This document shows, one piece after another, positions 9,021 to 18,168 of a stretch of 64,000 bases of DNA; the first letter of the stretch is position 1; each line of letters starts with the position of its first letter. Made by a program: the position numbers and the translations under genes. This DNA is from Ruminiclostridium cellulolyticum H10 (lineage in GTDB: Bacteria; Bacillota; Clostridia; Acetivibrionales; DSM-1351): positions 1,696,001-1,760,000 of the forward strand of contig NC_011898.1 in NCBI RefSeq assembly GCF_000022065.1, written 5' to 3'. Under the pieces are notes generated by a model that saw only the letters and a program-made list of their open reading frames with translations, was not told the DNA's origin and ran no database searches.

Positions 9021-9542
9021 ATGAACAAAAATCCTATTGTTACTTTTGAAATGGAAAACGGGAATATTATGAAGGCAGAACTATATCCTGAAATTGCTCC
9101 CAATACTGTAAACAACTTCATTTCTCTTATAAATAAGGGCTTTTATAATGGCGTTATATTTCACAGGGTAATACCTGGTTTTATGATACAGGGGGGAGAC
9201 CCGGAAGGAACCGGAGTCGGCGGCCCTGATTACAGCATTAAGGGAGAGTTCTCATCAAACGGATTTAAAAATGACTTAAAGCATGATAAGGGAGTTCTTT
9301 CCATGGCAAGAACAATGGTTCCTGATTCTGCCGGATCACAGTTTTTTATAATGGTTGAAAGAGCACCTCACCTTGACGGTCAATATGCTGCATTTGGTAA
9401 GGTAACCGAGGGAATTGAAGAAGCGGATAGAATAGTAAGCGTTAAGACGGACTACAACGACAAGCCAAAGGAACCTCAGGTAATGAAGACGGTTACTGTT
9501 GAAACATTCGGTGTAGAATATCCTGAACCTGAAAAAGTATAA
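9021..9542 (+). CDS. ppiB: Peptidyl-prolyl cis-trans isomerase, cyclophilin type
   Basis: Cytoplasmic cyclophilin of 173 aa, catalysing cis-trans isomerisation of proline peptide bonds. Family hallmarks are visible: VIFHRVIPGFMIQGGD (catalytic Arg in FHR), GVLSMAR, SAGSQFFIMVE and LDGQYAAFGKV. There is no signal peptide. GGAAGGA lies 12 bases before the ATG. It is monocistronic and closed by a strong terminator shared with the convergent flavoprotein gene. One substitution is worth noting: the usual Trp of the cyclosporin site is His in APHLDG, as in many bacterial cyclophilins. Confidence 0.93.
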   Translation: MNKNPIVTFEMENGNIMKAELYPEIAPNTVNNFISLINKGFYNGVIFHRVIPGFMIQGGDPEGTGVGGPDYSIKGEFSSNGFKNDLKHDKGVLSMARTMVPDSAGSQFFIMVERAPHLDGQYAAFGKVTEGIEEADRIVSVKTDYNDKPKEPQVMKTVTVETFGVEYPEPEKV

Positions 9543-9560
9543 ACTTATTTAGAAAACAAA

Positions 9561-9610
9561 AAAGCACGTTGTATCAAGGCTTTACCGACTGATGATACAA
9601 AGTGCTTTTC
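9561..9610. terminator. Bidirectional terminator between ppiB and the flavoprotein gene
   Basis: The stem AAAGCAC..TTGTATCA pairs with TGATACAA.GTGCTTT, with A-tracts on the left and T-tracts on the right. It therefore works for both convergent genes. Confidence 0.8.
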
Positions 9611-9619
9611 GTTTATATA

Positions 9620-11020
9620 TTAAGAATTATTGATTCTGTTTATAATTGTCCTCGCAGCAAGAACACCGCTGGCACTGGCTTGTGAAAGTCCTCTCGTTAC
9701 ACCGGCACCATCACCTATGGCAAACATGTTAGGGAGCTTGGTTTCAAGTTCATTAGTCAACTGAAGTCTTGAACTGTAGAATTTAACCTCTACACCATAA
9801 AGCAGTGTATCATAATTTGCTGTGCCCGGAGCAATCTTATCAAGAGCATAGATCATTTCAATTATGTTGTCCAGATGTCTCTTGGTTAATACAAGGCTTA
9901 AATCCCCAGGGGTTGCATTTAACGTCGGATGAGTGAAACTCTGACCGAGTCTGTGAGGGTTAGTCCTTGCACCCTTGATTAAATCCCCGAACCTTTGTAC
10001 AAGTACACCTCCGCCAAGCATATTTGAAAGAGAGGCAATTCTCTTACCGTATTGGTAAGGTTCGTTAAACGGTGATGTAAACCTGTTACTAACCAGAAGT
10101 GCAAAGTTAGTATTTTCACTTCTCAGTTTTGGATCAGTATAGCTGTGTCCGTTAACAGTTACGATTCCATCAACATTCTCTGAAACAACATGTCCATATG
10201 GATTCATGCAGAAGGTACGAACAAGATCACCGTACTGCTTTGTCCTGTAGACAAGTTTAGATTCATATACAACATCAGTAATATGTTCAAATACCTTGGC
10301 AGGCAGTTCCACTCTTACTCCGATATCAACCTGGTTGTTAATGAGGTCAAGATTCAATCTTTTACACTGTTGTGAGAACCACTCGGCACCTGATCTCCCA
10401 GGTGCTGCAATTAGATACTTGCAGTTAAGGGTTTGTCCGTCATGTAACTCAACAGCATAACCTCCGTCCTTGCAGGGTTCGATGTTGAGAACCTTTGTAT
10501 TACACATAAGCTCCAGACGTTCCAGAAGGTAATTGTATAGTCTTTTAAGTATTTCAAGGTTGTTTTCAGTACCAAGATGCTTTACTGATGCCTGCAACAG
10601 GTGAAGGTCATTTTCTAATGCCCTTTTTTCAATAGCCTTCGCTTCATCAGTATATGTGGAGAACCTTTCCTTTGTAGCTCCAAATTCAACGTTAACATTA
10701 TCAACATAATTTATAAGATTCATAACTTCGTCATCAGGCAGATAATCATTCAGCCAGCCGCCAAAAGCAGTTGTAAAGTTGAATTTACCGTCGGAATATG
10801 CTCCTGCACCACCGAAACCACGCATTATATCACATGTTTTGCAGCGTATACAGTCCTCTGTTCTATTAGTAACAATGGGGCAGGTTCTTTTAGTAATATC
10901 ATGTCCCTGTTCAATCATTACTACCTTGAGTTGGGGATTTTGTTTTGTCAGTTCATATCCGGCAAAGATACCTGATATACCGCAACCGATTATTACAACG
11001 TCGTACATTGAATTGTTCAT
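9620..11020 (-). CDS. FAD-dependent dehydrogenase of the COG2509 type
   Basis: A 466-aa flavoprotein. An N-terminal Rossmann motif (VVIIGCGISGIFAGYEL, residues 9-25) binds FAD, and MFAIGDGAGVTRGLSQA near the C-terminus is the second FAD-contact motif. A Cys-rich segment, CPIVTNRTEDCIRCKTCD (about 46-63), is characteristic of this group of uncharacterised dehydrogenases and may bind metal or an Fe-S cluster. Substrate and acceptor are unknown. The ATG at 11020 has GGAGG seven bases upstream; Met5 is a less likely start. It is monocistronic. Confidence 0.82.
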   Translation of the reverse strand: MNNSMYDVVIIGCGISGIFAGYELTKQNPQLKVVMIEQGHDITKRTCPIVTNRTEDCIRCKTCDIMRGFGGAGAYSDGKFNFTTAFGGWLNDYLPDDEVMNLINYVDNVNVEFGATKERFSTYTDEAKAIEKRALENDLHLLQASVKHLGTENNLEILKRLYNYLLERLELMCNTKVLNIEPCKDGGYAVELHDGQTLNCKYLIAAPGRSGAEWFSQQCKRLNLDLINNQVDIGVRVELPAKVFEHITDVVYESKLVYRTKQYGDLVRTFCMNPYGHVVSENVDGIVTVNGHSYTDPKLRSENTNFALLVSNRFTSPFNEPYQYGKRIASLSNMLGGGVLVQRFGDLIKGARTNPHRLGQSFTHPTLNATPGDLSLVLTKRHLDNIIEMIYALDKIAPGTANYDTLLYGVEVKFYSSRLQLTNELETKLPNMFAIGDGAGVTRGLSQASASGVLAARTIINRINNS

Positions 11021-11233
11021 GTAAACCCTCCATATACAAAATGTCAGTTTAATATTTTACTTAAAAATGTATGGTAGCTGATAGATTGTCTACCCAAATA
11101 ACATATTATACATTAAATAAAAACGTTAGTAAATGGTAAATTAATATAAGGCATATAATTCAACATAATGCGGATTTTAGTAAATTGGTTTGAATTATTT
11201 TATTAAAAGTGATATACTTTACACAAAATAAAA

Positions 11234-11270
11234 AGACAGTTCGTGACCATCCTGTCTAAAAACAAAACTA
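11234..11270 (+). promoter_or_regulatory. preQ1-I riboswitch aptamer
   Basis: The P1 stem AGACAG/CTGTCT encloses a loop beginning TTC, and is followed by an A-rich tail, AAAAACAAAACTA. This is the compact pseudoknot layout of the class I preQ1 riboswitch, and it lines up element by element with the known Bacillus queC leader. A terminator follows within ten bases, then queT, whose product imports a queuosine precursor. The function of the downstream gene independently supports the call. Confidence 0.85.
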
Positions 11271-11278
11271 TGGCGACG

Positions 11279-11310
11279 CTGCCTGCTTAAGCAGGGCAGT
11301 ATTTTGTTTT
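11279..11310 (+). terminator. Expression-platform terminator of the preQ1 riboswitch
   Basis: CTGCCTGC, a TTAA loop and GCAGGGCAG (one bulged G) are followed by TATTTTGTTTT. It lies between the aptamer and queT, so ligand-dependent premature termination is expected. Confidence 0.75.
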
Positions 11311-11354
11311 GTATAAAGGCATTTAAGGTACTTTGTCACGGCAATGGAGGTTAA

Positions 11355-11852
11355 ATGAATAAAAATATCAGAAGAGTAACTGTGGCAGCCATGATAGCAG
11401 CCGTGTATTTTGTCCTTACAATGATTTTTTATCTAACAAGTTTTCAGCCGCTTCAAAGCAGGCTTTCAGAAGCTCTTACCGTACTTCCGTATTTTACTCC
11501 TGTGGCCATACCGGGAATTTTTGTGGGTTGTATTATCTCAAATATTCTTGGAGGGAACGGAATATGGGATGTGGTTATTGGAAGTCTTGCATCTCTTTTA
11601 GCAGCTTATCTTACTTATAAAATAAGCTATAACAAGCCTAAACGTAAGCTACTGGCACCACTGCCCGCGGTATTGGTAAATGCTGTGTTTATTGGTACTA
11701 TGCTTAGTGTGCTTTCTGATTTGCCCCTTTTTGCTACTATGTTATCGGTGGGATTGGGACAGGTGTTGGCATGTTATGTCCTTGGATTTCCATTAATGCT
11801 GCTTATTGAGAGAACGAAAAAATTAAACGAACTTTTTAAAGGTATTTCTTAA
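11355..11852 (+). CDS. queT: Queuosine precursor ECF transporter S component (QueT family)
   Basis: A 165-aa membrane protein with about five or six helices. The N-terminal RRVTVAAMIAAVYFVLT and the RLSEALTVLPYFTP segment are hallmarks of the QueT family, the substrate-binding S component of group II ECF transporters. It would share the EcfA/EcfT energising module, encoded elsewhere, to import queuine or preQ1/preQ0. The upstream preQ1-I riboswitch supports this substrate. GGAGG lies six bases before the ATG. Transcription is expected to fall when preQ1 is plentiful. Confidence 0.9.
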   Translation: MNKNIRRVTVAAMIAAVYFVLTMIFYLTSFQPLQSRLSEALTVLPYFTPVAIPGIFVGCIISNILGGNGIWDVVIGSLASLLAAYLTYKISYNKPKRKLLAPLPAVLVNAVFIGTMLSVLSDLPLFATMLSVGLGQVLACYVLGFPLMLLIERTKKLNELFKGIS

Positions 11853-12009
11853 AAATGTTCACATTTGTCTTGATTTTTTTCTTTGTCTAATATAAAATGA
11901 TTTTGTCGAAATACTATTGATTATGTTTTTAAAAAATTTTATATAAAGATATTTTCCAATTAATTGATTTTTTATATTTTTAATATAAAATTAAATTATG
12001 GAAAAGTAT

Positions 12010-12076
12010 CCCGTATATTTTCGGTAATATGGTCCGACAGTTTCTACGAAGCCGCCGTAAATGGCTTTGCTACGGG
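12010..12076 (+). promoter_or_regulatory. Guanine riboswitch aptamer
   Basis: P1 is CCCGTA (12010-12015) with TACGGG (12071-12076). P2 is TCGG/CCGA closing the TAATATGG loop. The J2/3 segment is the invariant GTTTCTAC. P3 is AAGCC/GGCTT closing GCCGTAAAT. The loop sequences allow the family's loop-loop GG-CC pairs. The specificity base just before the 3' P1 strand is C (12070), which selects guanine or hypoxanthine rather than adenine. It lies upstream of xpt, a classic target. Confidence 0.93.
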
Positions 12077-12114
12077 TGTTCATCTTAGACATAGCAGTTT
12101 GTCGTAAGATTTTG

Positions 12115-12143
12115 AACTCCCAATCTCTGATTGGGAGTTTTTT
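12115..12143 (+). terminator. Expression-platform terminator of the guanine riboswitch
   Basis: AACTCCCAATC and GATTGGGAGTT form an 11-bp stem with a three-base loop, followed by TTTTT. It lies 38 bases after the aptamer and before xpt. Confidence 0.88.
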
Positions 12144-12270
12144 AGATTTATGACGCAAATCCATTAAGTACTTGTGGTATTTGACCCGGCAGACCCCGGG
12201 CTTGATACTATTTTGTAAAGGTATGGATATTACTGCGATATTTATGACATTTATATTACCGGAGGATAAG

Positions 12271-12843
12271 ATGGAACTCTTAAAGCAGAGAATATTAAAA
12301 GACGGAAGAGTAATTGGAAACGACATATTAAAGGTTGATTCATTTCTGAATCACCAAATGGACGTAGCTCTTTTCAATGAGATGGGCAAGGAATTTCACA
12401 AGCAGTTTGCCCATAAAAATATCACCAAAATTCTAACTATAGAAGCGTCAGGCATTGGTATTGCCTGTATTGCCGCACAATATTTCAATGTTCCCGTAAT
12501 TTTCGCAAAGAAAACAGAATCCAGAAATCTGGATAGCGATGCATATCTTAGTGAAGTTTTTTCCTTTACAAAGGGAAAAACCTATACCATTCGGGTTTCA
12601 AAAAACTATTTAAATTCAGAAGATACAATTTTAATAATAGATGACTTTCTGGCTAACGGAAAAGCTGCATTGGGACTTGCCCACATAGTGGAACAATCCG
12701 GAGCCAAGCTGGGAGGCATAGGGATAGCAGTAGAAAAAGGCTTTCAGGATGGCGGAAAACTGTTAAGGGAAAAAGGCTTCGATGTTAAGTCCCTTGCAAT
12801 CATCAGCAGTATGGAGAATGGAAGACTTAGCTTTACAGAATAG
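12271..12843 (+). CDS. xpt: Xanthine phosphoribosyltransferase
   Basis: Purine salvage enzyme of 190 aa that converts xanthine (and guanine) plus PRPP to XMP (GMP). The type I PRTase PRPP-binding motif is visible as [17 protein letters not shown], and the N-terminus [29 protein letters not shown] is typical of Xpt. The ATG at 12271 is chosen because GGAGG lies five bases upstream; the open frame extends to 12172 inside the leader. It is controlled by the guanine riboswitch. With only 65 bases and no terminator before the next gene, it probably heads the nucleoside-importer operon. Confidence 0.95.
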   Translation: MELLKQRILKDGRVIGNDILKVDSFLNHQMDVALFNEMGKEFHKQFAHKNITKILTIEASGIGIACIAAQYFNVPVIFAKKTESRNLDSDAYLSEVFSFTKGKTYTIRVSKNYLNSEDTILIIDDFLANGKAALGLAHIVEQSGAKLGGIGIAVEKGFQDGGKLLREKGFDVKSLAIISSMENGRLSFTE

Positions 12844-12908
12844 TTATTTGGTGTTTCTTGAAACATTAAAATATATAATTTTATTTTAAACAATAGGGGG
12901 ATAACAAA

Positions 12909-14069
12909 ATGAAAAGATTAACGGCTTTAATGCTAACAATTGTATTTTTTTGTATGGCAGTATTATCCGGCTGTGGGTTAAGTGCTACTGACAACAGTGG
13001 AAATTCATCAGCATCTACCTCTACATCAGCAGGCTCAACAGCATCAGATTCATCAGATGCAAACGGATTAAAAGTAGGATTTATCTATATCGGATCAGTT
13101 GGAGATGTAGGATATACCTATGCACATGATCAAGGTCGTAAATACCTTGAAACTACTCTTAAAGACAAGAATATAAAGACATTGGCGGTTGAGAATGTTC
13201 CTGAAACGGCAGAATCCGAAAAGGCAATAAATAACCTCATTGACCAAGGTTGTAAAGTTATATTCGCAACAAGTTACGGTTACATGGAATTTGTTGAAAA
13301 AGCAGCAAAAGAAAATCCGGACGTTAAGTTCTTTCACTGCTCCGGATATAAATCAAATAGTACTAATTTTGTAAACTATTTCGGGCAGATTGAAGAAGGA
13401 AGGTATCTTTCAGGTATTGTTGCAGGACTAAAGACAAAAACAAACAACATCGGATATGTTGCAGCAATGCAGATTCCTGAGGTTATCAGAGGAATAGACT
13501 TCTTTACACTTGGTGTTCGCTCTGTAAATCCTGATGCAGTGGTAAATGTGAAATGGACAAATACCTGGTACGATCCTCAGGTTGAAAAGGATGCGGCTAC
13601 AGCACTTCTTAATGAAGGAAACGATGTTATTGCTCAGCATCAGGATTCAACAGCTGCACAAATTGCAGCTCAGGAAAAGAGTGCATTTGCAATCGGATAC
13701 AATTCAGACAGTAGCAAGGCAGCTCCAAAGGCATACCTGACAGCTCCGGTGTGGAACTGGGGAGTATACTATGCTGATCAGGTTCAGAAGATACTGGACG
13801 GAACATGGAAAGCTGAAAATTACCTTGGCGGAATGAAGGATGGAGTTGTTGATATCGGGCCAATATCAGACTTAGTTGAAGATGACATAAAAGCTAAGGT
13901 TGAAGAAGCAAAGAAAAAGATTCTCGATGGTTCATTAAATGTGCTTGCAGGTCCTATCAAGGATCAGACAGGTGCAGTAAAGATTCCTGAAGGAAAAGTT
14001 ATGACTGTTGAAGAACAGCAGTCCTGTAAATGGTTTGTTGAAGGTGTTAACGGTAAAATAAATAAATAA
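12909..14069 (+). CDS. BMP-family nucleoside-binding lipoprotein
   Basis: ABC importer solute-binding lipoprotein of 386 aa. The signal segment ends in LSGCG (lipidated Cys near residue 22), followed by a Ser/Ala/Thr-rich spacer. The mature part starts LKVGFIYIGSVGDVGYTYAHDQG, the PnrA/BmpA N-terminal signature; ATSYGYMEF and DVIAQHQDSTA are further family segments. Relatives bind purine nucleosides, for example guanosine in B. subtilis NupN. Its place behind the guanine riboswitch and xpt supports a purine nucleoside. AGGGGG precedes the ATG. Confidence 0.92.
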   Translation: MKRLTALMLTIVFFCMAVLSGCGLSATDNSGNSSASTSTSAGSTASDSSDANGLKVGFIYIGSVGDVGYTYAHDQGRKYLETTLKDKNIKTLAVENVPETAESEKAINNLIDQGCKVIFATSYGYMEFVEKAAKENPDVKFFHCSGYKSNSTNFVNYFGQIEEGRYLSGIVAGLKTKTNNIGYVAAMQIPEVIRGIDFFTLGVRSVNPDAVVNVKWTNTWYDPQVEKDAATALLNEGNDVIAQHQDSTAAQIAAQEKSAFAIGYNSDSSKAAPKAYLTAPVWNWGVYYADQVQKILDGTWKAENYLGGMKDGVVDIGPISDLVEDDIKAKVEEAKKKILDGSLNVLAGPIKDQTGAVKIPEGKVMTVEEQQSCKWFVEGVNGKINK

Positions 14070-14104
14070 CCAGATTTGAAACTTTTGACATTGAGTTATG
14101 ACAA

Positions 14105-14155
14105 TTTAGCAGTAGTTGATAGAGCCGATTTAGTCGGTAATCGACTACTGCTAAA
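14105..14155 (+). other. Intercistronic hairpin after the binding-protein gene
   Basis: A 16-base arm, TTTAGCAGTAGTTGAT, pairs with ATCGACTACTGCTAAA around an inner GCCGA/TCGGT hairpin. No real T-run follows. Such a structure between a binding-protein gene and its transporter genes usually stabilises the upstream mRNA or partly attenuates downstream expression; that role is inferred. Confidence 0.7.
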
Positions 14156-14193
14156 AATATTACTAAGTAAATAATTATTTAAAAGGTGATGCT

Positions 14194-15723
14194 GTGAAAA
14201 ACGAAGTGTATATAAAAATTGATAATTTAACTAAAACCTTTGGTTCCGTTGTCGCTAACAATAATGTGTGCCTTGAGGTAAAGAAGGGTGAAATCCACGC
14301 TTTGCTGGGGGAAAACGGTTCAGGAAAAAGTACTTTGATGAATATGCTCTCAGGTATATACACTCCGGATAGCGGAAGTATATACATCAAGGGAAAGCAG
14401 GTTACATTCAGGACACCTAAAGACTCCATGGCAATGGGTATCGGGATGATACATCAGCATTTTAAGCTTGTGGAGGTGTTATCTGCAAAGGATAATATTA
14501 TAGCCGGACAGAAGGAAAGTTTTTTTATAGGAAATAAACAGCTTTCCAAAAAAATAGAGAACATATCTGAAAAGTATGGACTGGCTGTTGACCTTTATAA
14601 GAAAGTATATAATATGTCTGTAGGAGAAAAGCAGACTGTTGAGATATTAAAGGTAATTTACAGGGGTGCGGAAATACTGATTCTTGATGAACCTACAGCA
14701 GTTCTTACGCCTCAGGAAACAGAGGGACTTTTCAAAATTTTAAGAAGGATGAAGCAGACAGGCTGCTCAGTTATAATAATTACACACAAGCTTAACGAAG
14801 TAATGGAAATATCAGATAGAATAACTGTTCTGAGAAAAGGTGAAACAGTAGGTACTGTTAATAAGGAAGATACAAGTGCCACTGAGCTTACAAACCTGAT
14901 GGTAGGTAAAGCTGTTGATCTTTCAATTAATAGGGTTGAAAATAAAAATAACAAGACAATATTAAATATAAAAAATCTCACAGTAGCAGATGAAGAAAAC
15001 GTTAAGGCTCTTGATGCGGTTAGCTTCTCCCTTTCAACAGGAGAGATACTAGGTGTTGCAGGTGTAGCCGGCAGCGGCCAGAAAGAGCTGTGTGAAGCTA
15101 TAGCAGGTCTGTATCCTATTGCTTCAGGCTCTATTGAATACAAAGGTGAAAATATCGTAGGAAAAAATCCTCGTGACATAATCAAAATGGGTATAAGCAT
15201 GAGCTTTATCCCGGAAGACAGACTGGGTATGGGTTTGGTAGCCTCAATGGGTATGGTTGATAACCTGATTCTTAAAGAATATCAGAATCAAAAGGGTCTA
15301 TTTATAGAAAAAAAGACTGCAAGAACTCTGGCACAAAAACTAATAAATATGCTTGAAATCAGTACCCCGGGGATTAACCATCCTGTCCGTCAGCTTTCCG
15401 GGGGTAACATACAAAAGGTACTTTTGGGACGCGAAATAGAATCGAACCCCGATTTGCTTATAACTGCGTATCCCGTAAGGGGACTTGATATTAATGCATC
15501 CTACACAATTTATGACCTGTTGAACGAGCAGAAGAAAAAGGGAGTAGGTATACTGTATATCGGAGAAGATCTTGATGTTCTCATAGAGCTTTGCGATAGA
15601 ATAATGGTTATCTGCAACGGTAGGATAACAGGTATTGCTGAAGCCTCAAAGATAACAAAGGAGAAGCTGGGCCTTATGATGGCAGGAGAAGAGATGGAAA
15701 AGGTAATGGGGGTGAAAGTGTAA
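14194..15723 (+). CDS. Nucleoside ABC transporter ATPase with two ABC domains
   Basis: A 509-aa protein with two tandem nucleotide-binding domains, the NupO/BmpC arrangement. Domain 1 has Walker A GENGSGKST, signature SVGEKQ and Walker B ILILDEPTA. Domain 2 has a degenerate Walker A (VAGSGQKEL), signature LSGGNIQ and no canonical DE pair in its Walker B (LITAYPVRGLD), as is usual for this family. The GTG start at 14194 has AAAGGTGAT upstream. The stop codon overlaps the next gene's ATG (TAATG), implying translational coupling. Confidence 0.92.
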   Translation: MKNEVYIKIDNLTKTFGSVVANNNVCLEVKKGEIHALLGENGSGKSTLMNMLSGIYTPDSGSIYIKGKQVTFRTPKDSMAMGIGMIHQHFKLVEVLSAKDNIIAGQKESFFIGNKQLSKKIENISEKYGLAVDLYKKVYNMSVGEKQTVEILKVIYRGAEILILDEPTAVLTPQETEGLFKILRRMKQTGCSVIIITHKLNEVMEISDRITVLRKGETVGTVNKEDTSATELTNLMVGKAVDLSINRVENKNNKTILNIKNLTVADEENVKALDAVSFSLSTGEILGVAGVAGSGQKELCEAIAGLYPIASGSIEYKGENIVGKNPRDIIKMGISMSFIPEDRLGMGLVASMGMVDNLILKEYQNQKGLFIEKKTARTLAQKLINMLEISTPGINHPVRQLSGGNIQKVLLGREIESNPDLLITAYPVRGLDINASYTIYDLLNEQKKKGVGILYIGEDLDVLIELCDRIMVICNGRITGIAEASKITKEKLGLMMAGEEMEKVMGVKV

Positions 15724-16802
15724 TGTACAGAGTTATTAAAAGGACGGATCTGACACAAAAACAATCTGTTTTATTCAGGATTATTGCAGTATTCGGAGCA
15801 CTTATTGCAACCAGTATATTTATAATGATAATCGGTTTTAACCCCATTGATGTCTACGTATCAATGCTAGACGGTTCATTCGGCTCGACGTACAGGTTCA
15901 GGGAGGCAATAATACAGGCTATTCCTCTTATTGTTACTTCTCTTGGTATATCTGTGGCTTTCAGGATGAAATTCTGGAATATAGGAGCAGAAGGGCAAAT
16001 AATAATGGGTGCTTTTGCTGCAAGTTATTTTGCTTTGTACCATTCTAACCTCCCTACGGGTTTACTGCTCTTAGTTATGTTCGTTTCTGCTGTTATAACG
16101 GGAGGTATTTGGTCCCTAATTCCCGCATATTTCAAAGCAAGGTTCGGAACAAACGAAACATTGTTTACCCTAATGATGAATTATATTGCACAAAAATTTC
16201 TTATGTATCTTCAGTACGGTCCTTGGAGGGACCCTAATGCACTGGGAGCAGGGAAAATTGCATTATTTTCCGATAATGCTACACTTCCCGAAGTTTTTGG
16301 GATTCATATAGGATGGATTGCTGCCATAGTTTTGGTATTGTTAATGTATATTTTTATAAATAAGACAAAAAGGGGTTACGAAATACAAGTAATCGGAGAA
16401 AGTGAAAATACAGCAAGATATGCCGGAATGAATGTAAAAAAGATAATTCTATCTTCCATCTTTCTAAGCGGTGCCTTGTGTGGTATGGTAGGTATGTTTC
16501 AGGTGTCAGGAGTAAACCATACTCTGAGTTATCAGGTAGCCAACGGAGTAGGATTTACTGCAATTATAACAACCTGGCTTGCTGGCTTGAGTGCTCCTAT
16601 TATTGTAATCGCATGTTTCCTTTTCGCTGTTCTCCAACAGGGGGGCACATATATTCAAACTGCTTTTAATATTCATTCATCAGTAGCACAGATACTTCAG
16701 GGAATGATTCTGTTCTTTGTTCTGGGAAGTGAGTTTTTTGTACAATACAAGCTTATCCGTAAAAGGACGACGGAACACACAATAGTAAAGGAGGTGGCAT
16801 AA
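15723..16802 (+). CDS. Nucleoside ABC transporter permease 1
   Basis: A 359-aa BPD_transp_2-type permease (NupP/YufP-like) with about ten hydrophobic segments. The conserved FRMKFWNIGAEGQIIMGAF segment (about residues 80-98) is a family hallmark, as is GENTARYAGM-like GESENTARYAGM in the cytoplasmic loop. It pairs with the next gene's product as the membrane heterodimer driven by the double-ABC ATPase. It overlaps the ATPase gene by one base and ends one base before the second permease gene. Confidence 0.92.
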   Translation: MYRVIKRTDLTQKQSVLFRIIAVFGALIATSIFIMIIGFNPIDVYVSMLDGSFGSTYRFREAIIQAIPLIVTSLGISVAFRMKFWNIGAEGQIIMGAFAASYFALYHSNLPTGLLLLVMFVSAVITGGIWSLIPAYFKARFGTNETLFTLMMNYIAQKFLMYLQYGPWRDPNALGAGKIALFSDNATLPEVFGIHIGWIAAIVLVLLMYIFINKTKRGYEIQVIGESENTARYAGMNVKKIILSSIFLSGALCGMVGMFQVSGVNHTLSYQVANGVGFTAIITTWLAGLSAPIIVIACFLFAVLQQGGTYIQTAFNIHSSVAQILQGMILFFVLGSEFFVQYKLIRKRTTEHTIVKEVA

Positions 16803-16803
16803 A

Positions 16804-17745
16804 ATGAGTTTTATGAGTATGATTACATTTATTTTAGCCGGTGCCGTAACAGCAGGAACTCCTTTACTATTCGCGACATTAGGAGAAATAATTACAGAAA
16901 AGGTTGGGCAGCTAAACCTCGGTGTTGAGGGAATGATGCTTATCGGTGCAGTTATAGGCTTTGGTGCTGCATTATCTACAGGCAATCCGGTATTTGGAAT
17001 TATTGCAGGAATGGTTGCAGGGGCCGGAGGTGCACTGATTTTTGCATTTTTGACCATTACGTTAAGAGCAAACCAGATTGTTTCAGGTCTTTCGCTTACT
17101 ATATTCGGTGCAGGGTTTTCAAGTTTTTTGGGACAAAAGCTGATTGGACAAGCTTTATCGGATTCAGTAAGAAACAGTTTCACGCCTGTAAAAATTCCTT
17201 TGCTTGGAGATATCCCAATTTTAGGAAGTGCCTTTTTTCACCAGAACATCCTTGTTTATGCCGGGTATGTAGCTGCTGTATTAATGGGATTTTATATGTA
17301 TAAGACCAGATTGGGCCTAAACCTGAGAACTGTGGGCGAAAACCCGGGTGCTGCCGATACAGCCGGAATAAATGTTACTATGTACAAGTACCTTCATATT
17401 CTTTTGGGAGGCGCTTTAAGCGGTATAGCCGGTGCGTATATGTCAATGGTTACAGTACCGTCATGGCAGGAGGGTGTAACTGGAGGAAGAGGTTGGATAG
17501 CGGTTGCACTTGTAATTTTCGTAACGTGGAACCCATTTAAAGCTATGCTAGGTTCATATTTCTTCGGTGGACTGAGTATTTTGGGTTTGTACTTGCAAAG
17601 CCATGTACCGATTCCACAAAGTATCTTTGACATGCTTCCTTATCTGGTAACAATTATAGTTCTAATTATTATTTCGATAAAGAAATCAAAGGAGAACCAA
17701 CCGCCTAAAGCACTTGGAGAGCCGTACTTTCGAGAAGAACGGTAG
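16804..17745 (+). CDS. Nucleoside ABC transporter permease 2
   Basis: A 313-aa BPD_transp_2-type permease (NupQ/YufQ-like) with about eight or nine hydrophobic segments. TPLLFATLGEIITEKVGQLNLGVEGMM-type sequence near the N-terminus and GENPGAADTAGI in the middle loop are hallmarks of the second subunit. AAAGGAGGT within the end of the preceding gene supplies its ribosome binding site. It is the last gene of the xpt-importer operon; a terminator follows within 15 bases. Confidence 0.92.
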   Translation: MSFMSMITFILAGAVTAGTPLLFATLGEIITEKVGQLNLGVEGMMLIGAVIGFGAALSTGNPVFGIIAGMVAGAGGALIFAFLTITLRANQIVSGLSLTIFGAGFSSFLGQKLIGQALSDSVRNSFTPVKIPLLGDIPILGSAFFHQNILVYAGYVAAVLMGFYMYKTRLGLNLRTVGENPGAADTAGINVTMYKYLHILLGGALSGIAGAYMSMVTVPSWQEGVTGGRGWIAVALVIFVTWNPFKAMLGSYFFGGLSILGLYLQSHVPIPQSIFDMLPYLVTIIVLIIISIKKSKENQPPKALGEPYFREER

Positions 17746-17756
17746 AGAATTTAGCC

Positions 17757-17812
17757 AAAAAGCCGCAAAGCCTAAGAAAACTTTGGTTTTGTGGCTTGAG
17801 TTTTGTTTCAAT
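17757..17812 (+). terminator. Terminator of the nucleoside importer operon
   Basis: AAAAAGCCGCAAAGCC pairs imperfectly with GGTTTTGTGGCTT, followed by a T-rich stretch, GAGTTTTGTTT. Confidence 0.7.
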
Positions 17813-17886
17813 GCTTACATTATATAAATTCTGTGCTAAAATATGTTTTGTGCTAATATTTTATTGTACAGGGAGGTTGTTCCTGG

Positions 17887-18057
17887 ATGAACAAATTTTT
17901 GAGACGGGGCTGTCTAATTTTTTCTATTATACTGTTGGTTTATGCAATCATACGCATTGTTTTTGGTCGTGAAAATTCAGGTATATTTTATTTGGTAGCC
18001 GCAGTAGGATTTTATATTATGTATTATTCATATGCCAAGTCTCAGAGGAAAGACTGA
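17887..18057 (+). CDS. Small two-helix membrane protein
   Basis: A 56-aa frame preceded by GGAGG ten bases before the ATG. Residues 8-25 (GCLIFSIILLVYAIIRIV) and 32-50 (GIFYLVAAVGFYIMYYSYA) are hydrophobic and likely membrane-spanning. The N-terminus is basic (FLRRG) and the C-terminus charged (KSQRKD). No family is recognised. It is flanked by the importer operon terminator and trpS, so it is probably its own transcription unit. Confidence 0.6.
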   Translation: MNKFLRRGCLIFSIILLVYAIIRIVFGRENSGIFYLVAAVGFYIMYYSYAKSQRKD

Positions 18058-18168
18058 TATTTCATAATAAGTCAGAAAACACCTTGTTATCGATAATATT
18101 TTAAGATAAAATCTTTAAGTATGAATAAATGGGTACTAATAAATAAATTCATAAGGATGTGTTTTTAG

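Noticed and set aside
18058-18168. T-box before trpS
   Set aside because: The gap is too short and no GGTGG-ACCGCG type element is present.
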